NCBI GenBank assembly: GCA_964417785.1
Contig: CAYQJO010000239.1
Span: 1 to 6,510, forward strand
Reading direction: 5' to 3'
Source of the DNA: DAOTUL01 sp034437435
GTDB taxonomy: Bacteria; Chloroflexota; Anaerolineae; Aggregatilineales; Phototrophicaceae
DNA: 6,510 nucleotides
Shown: one piece after another, positions 6,064 through 6,510 of the stretch
Position numbering within the stretch: position 1 is the first letter of the stretch
Layout: every line of letters starts with the position of its first letter
Notes under the pieces: model-generated
What the model saw: only the letters and a program-made list of their open reading frames with translations
The model's database searches: none
What the model was told of the DNA's origin: nothing
Position numbers and translations under genes: made by a program

Positions 6064-6510
6064 CGCGATTATTTTCGATATGGACGGCCTGCTGGTCGAT
6101 TCCGAACGGGTGTGGCATGTGGCGGAGTCGGCCATGATGGTGGCACGCGGCGTGGAATACGGTGATGATGTGCGCGAGGCTATCGTCGGCAAGCGGATGG
6201 ATGAGTTCCTGACGTATCTGCGCGATTACTACGGCTTTGAGGAGACGGTGGCGGTGCTGAGCGACGAACTGCACCGGCGGGTGCTGAAGTTGATCGAGAC
6301 TGAGGTCAAAGCGCAGCCAGGCGCACAGGCGGTGATCGATTTTGTGCGCGACAACGGTATTCCGCACGCCATCGCGTCGAGTTCGTCCATGCGGGTCATC
6401 AACGCGACACTGGCGTCGCAGGGCTGGGATACGCTGTTCGAGATTCGCTGCACGGCTGAGGACGAACCTCTGGGCAAACCGGCTCCGGATGTGTATCTGA
6501 CGGCGGCGCG
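6053..6510 (+). CDS. HAD hydrolase, beta-phosphoglucomutase-like, truncated by the window edge
   Basis: The first 152 residues are visible, without a stop. They begin MNIDAIIFDMDGLLVDSE, with the HAD nucleophile and acid at D9 and D11 and the DGxLVDSE pattern of the beta-phosphoglucomutase/sugar-phosphatase subfamily. A helical cap follows (about 18-85), then HAIASSSS (S109, motif II) and GKPAPDVYL (K142, motif III). Motif IV should lie just beyond the edge. Members isomerise beta-glucose 1-phosphate or dephosphorylate small sugar phosphates such as 2-deoxyglucose 6-phosphate; the substrate cannot be told from this part. The ATG at 6053 overlaps the end of the serB-type gene by 11 bp in another frame. 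GGGGG at 6039-6043 lies 9 bases upstream, so the two are very likely co-transcribed and translationally coupled. Confidence 0.88.
   Translation, partial: MNIDAIIFDMDGLLVDSERVWHVAESAMMVARGVEYGDDVREAIVGKRMDEFLTYLRDYYGFEETVAVLSDELHRRVLKLIETEVKAQPGAQAVIDFVRDNGIPHAIASSSSMRVINATLASQGWDTLFEIRCTAEDEPLGKPAPDVYLTAA

Noticed and set aside
5425..6192. Long minus-strand open frame opposite the serB-type gene
   Set aside because: It covers the opposite strand of two recognised HAD genes and its translation has no coherent domain.

Overview
The window looks like a bacterial chromosome segment. The best guess is a Chloroflexota (Anaerolineae-like) or similar genome, but that rests on gene content and style only (PD40 propeller protein, DinB-like protein, GH105 hydrolase, GTG/TTG starts, a probable leaderless transcript) and is not certain. 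No mobile element, CRISPR array, rRNA or tRNA is visible, and no stretch over 300 bases lacks a gene.

The window splits in two by composition. Positions 1 to about 1780 are AT-rich (about 40% GC in sampled lines). They hold a cysteine-rich protein of unknown function, open at the left edge, overlapping a membrane-anchored seven-repeat TolB/PD40-type beta-propeller. These two genes look like one transcription unit and an accessory, surface-directed cassette. From about 1860 on, GC rises to the high 50s and the genes are housekeeping or metabolic: a DinB-like four-helix protein, histidyl-tRNA synthetase (hisS), a convergent GH105 unsaturated glucuronyl/galacturonyl hydrolase on the minus strand, then a divergent plus-strand pair of HAD phosphatases. 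The pair is a phosphoserine phosphatase (serB-type) and a beta-phosphoglucomutase-like enzyme cut by the right edge; they overlap by 11 bp.

The most interesting part is the 156-base gap before hisS. A near-consensus sigma-70 promoter (TTTACA, 17 bp, TATACT) would start transcription at or next to the ATG of a 12-codon ORF, MTNHHHFDLRIR, with three consecutive histidine codons. Downstream is a perfect 8-bp GC-rich hairpin followed by six T (intrinsic terminator), ending 25 bases before the hisS ATG. A competing antiterminator pairs the region around the leader stop codon (2530-2541) with 2569-2580, which covers most of the terminator's 3' arm. The geometry fits ribosome-mediated attenuation: stalling at His codons leaves the antiterminator free, while a ribosome reaching the stop codon masks it. 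This appears to be a leaderless histidine attenuator controlling a histidyl-tRNA synthetase.

Other points are a HisS whose motifs resemble the eukaryotic/archaeal type rather than the E. coli type, a 29-bp perfect palindrome forming the last codons of hisS at the convergent junction, and a well-supported TTG start for the serB-type gene, 52 codons inside the longest open frame.
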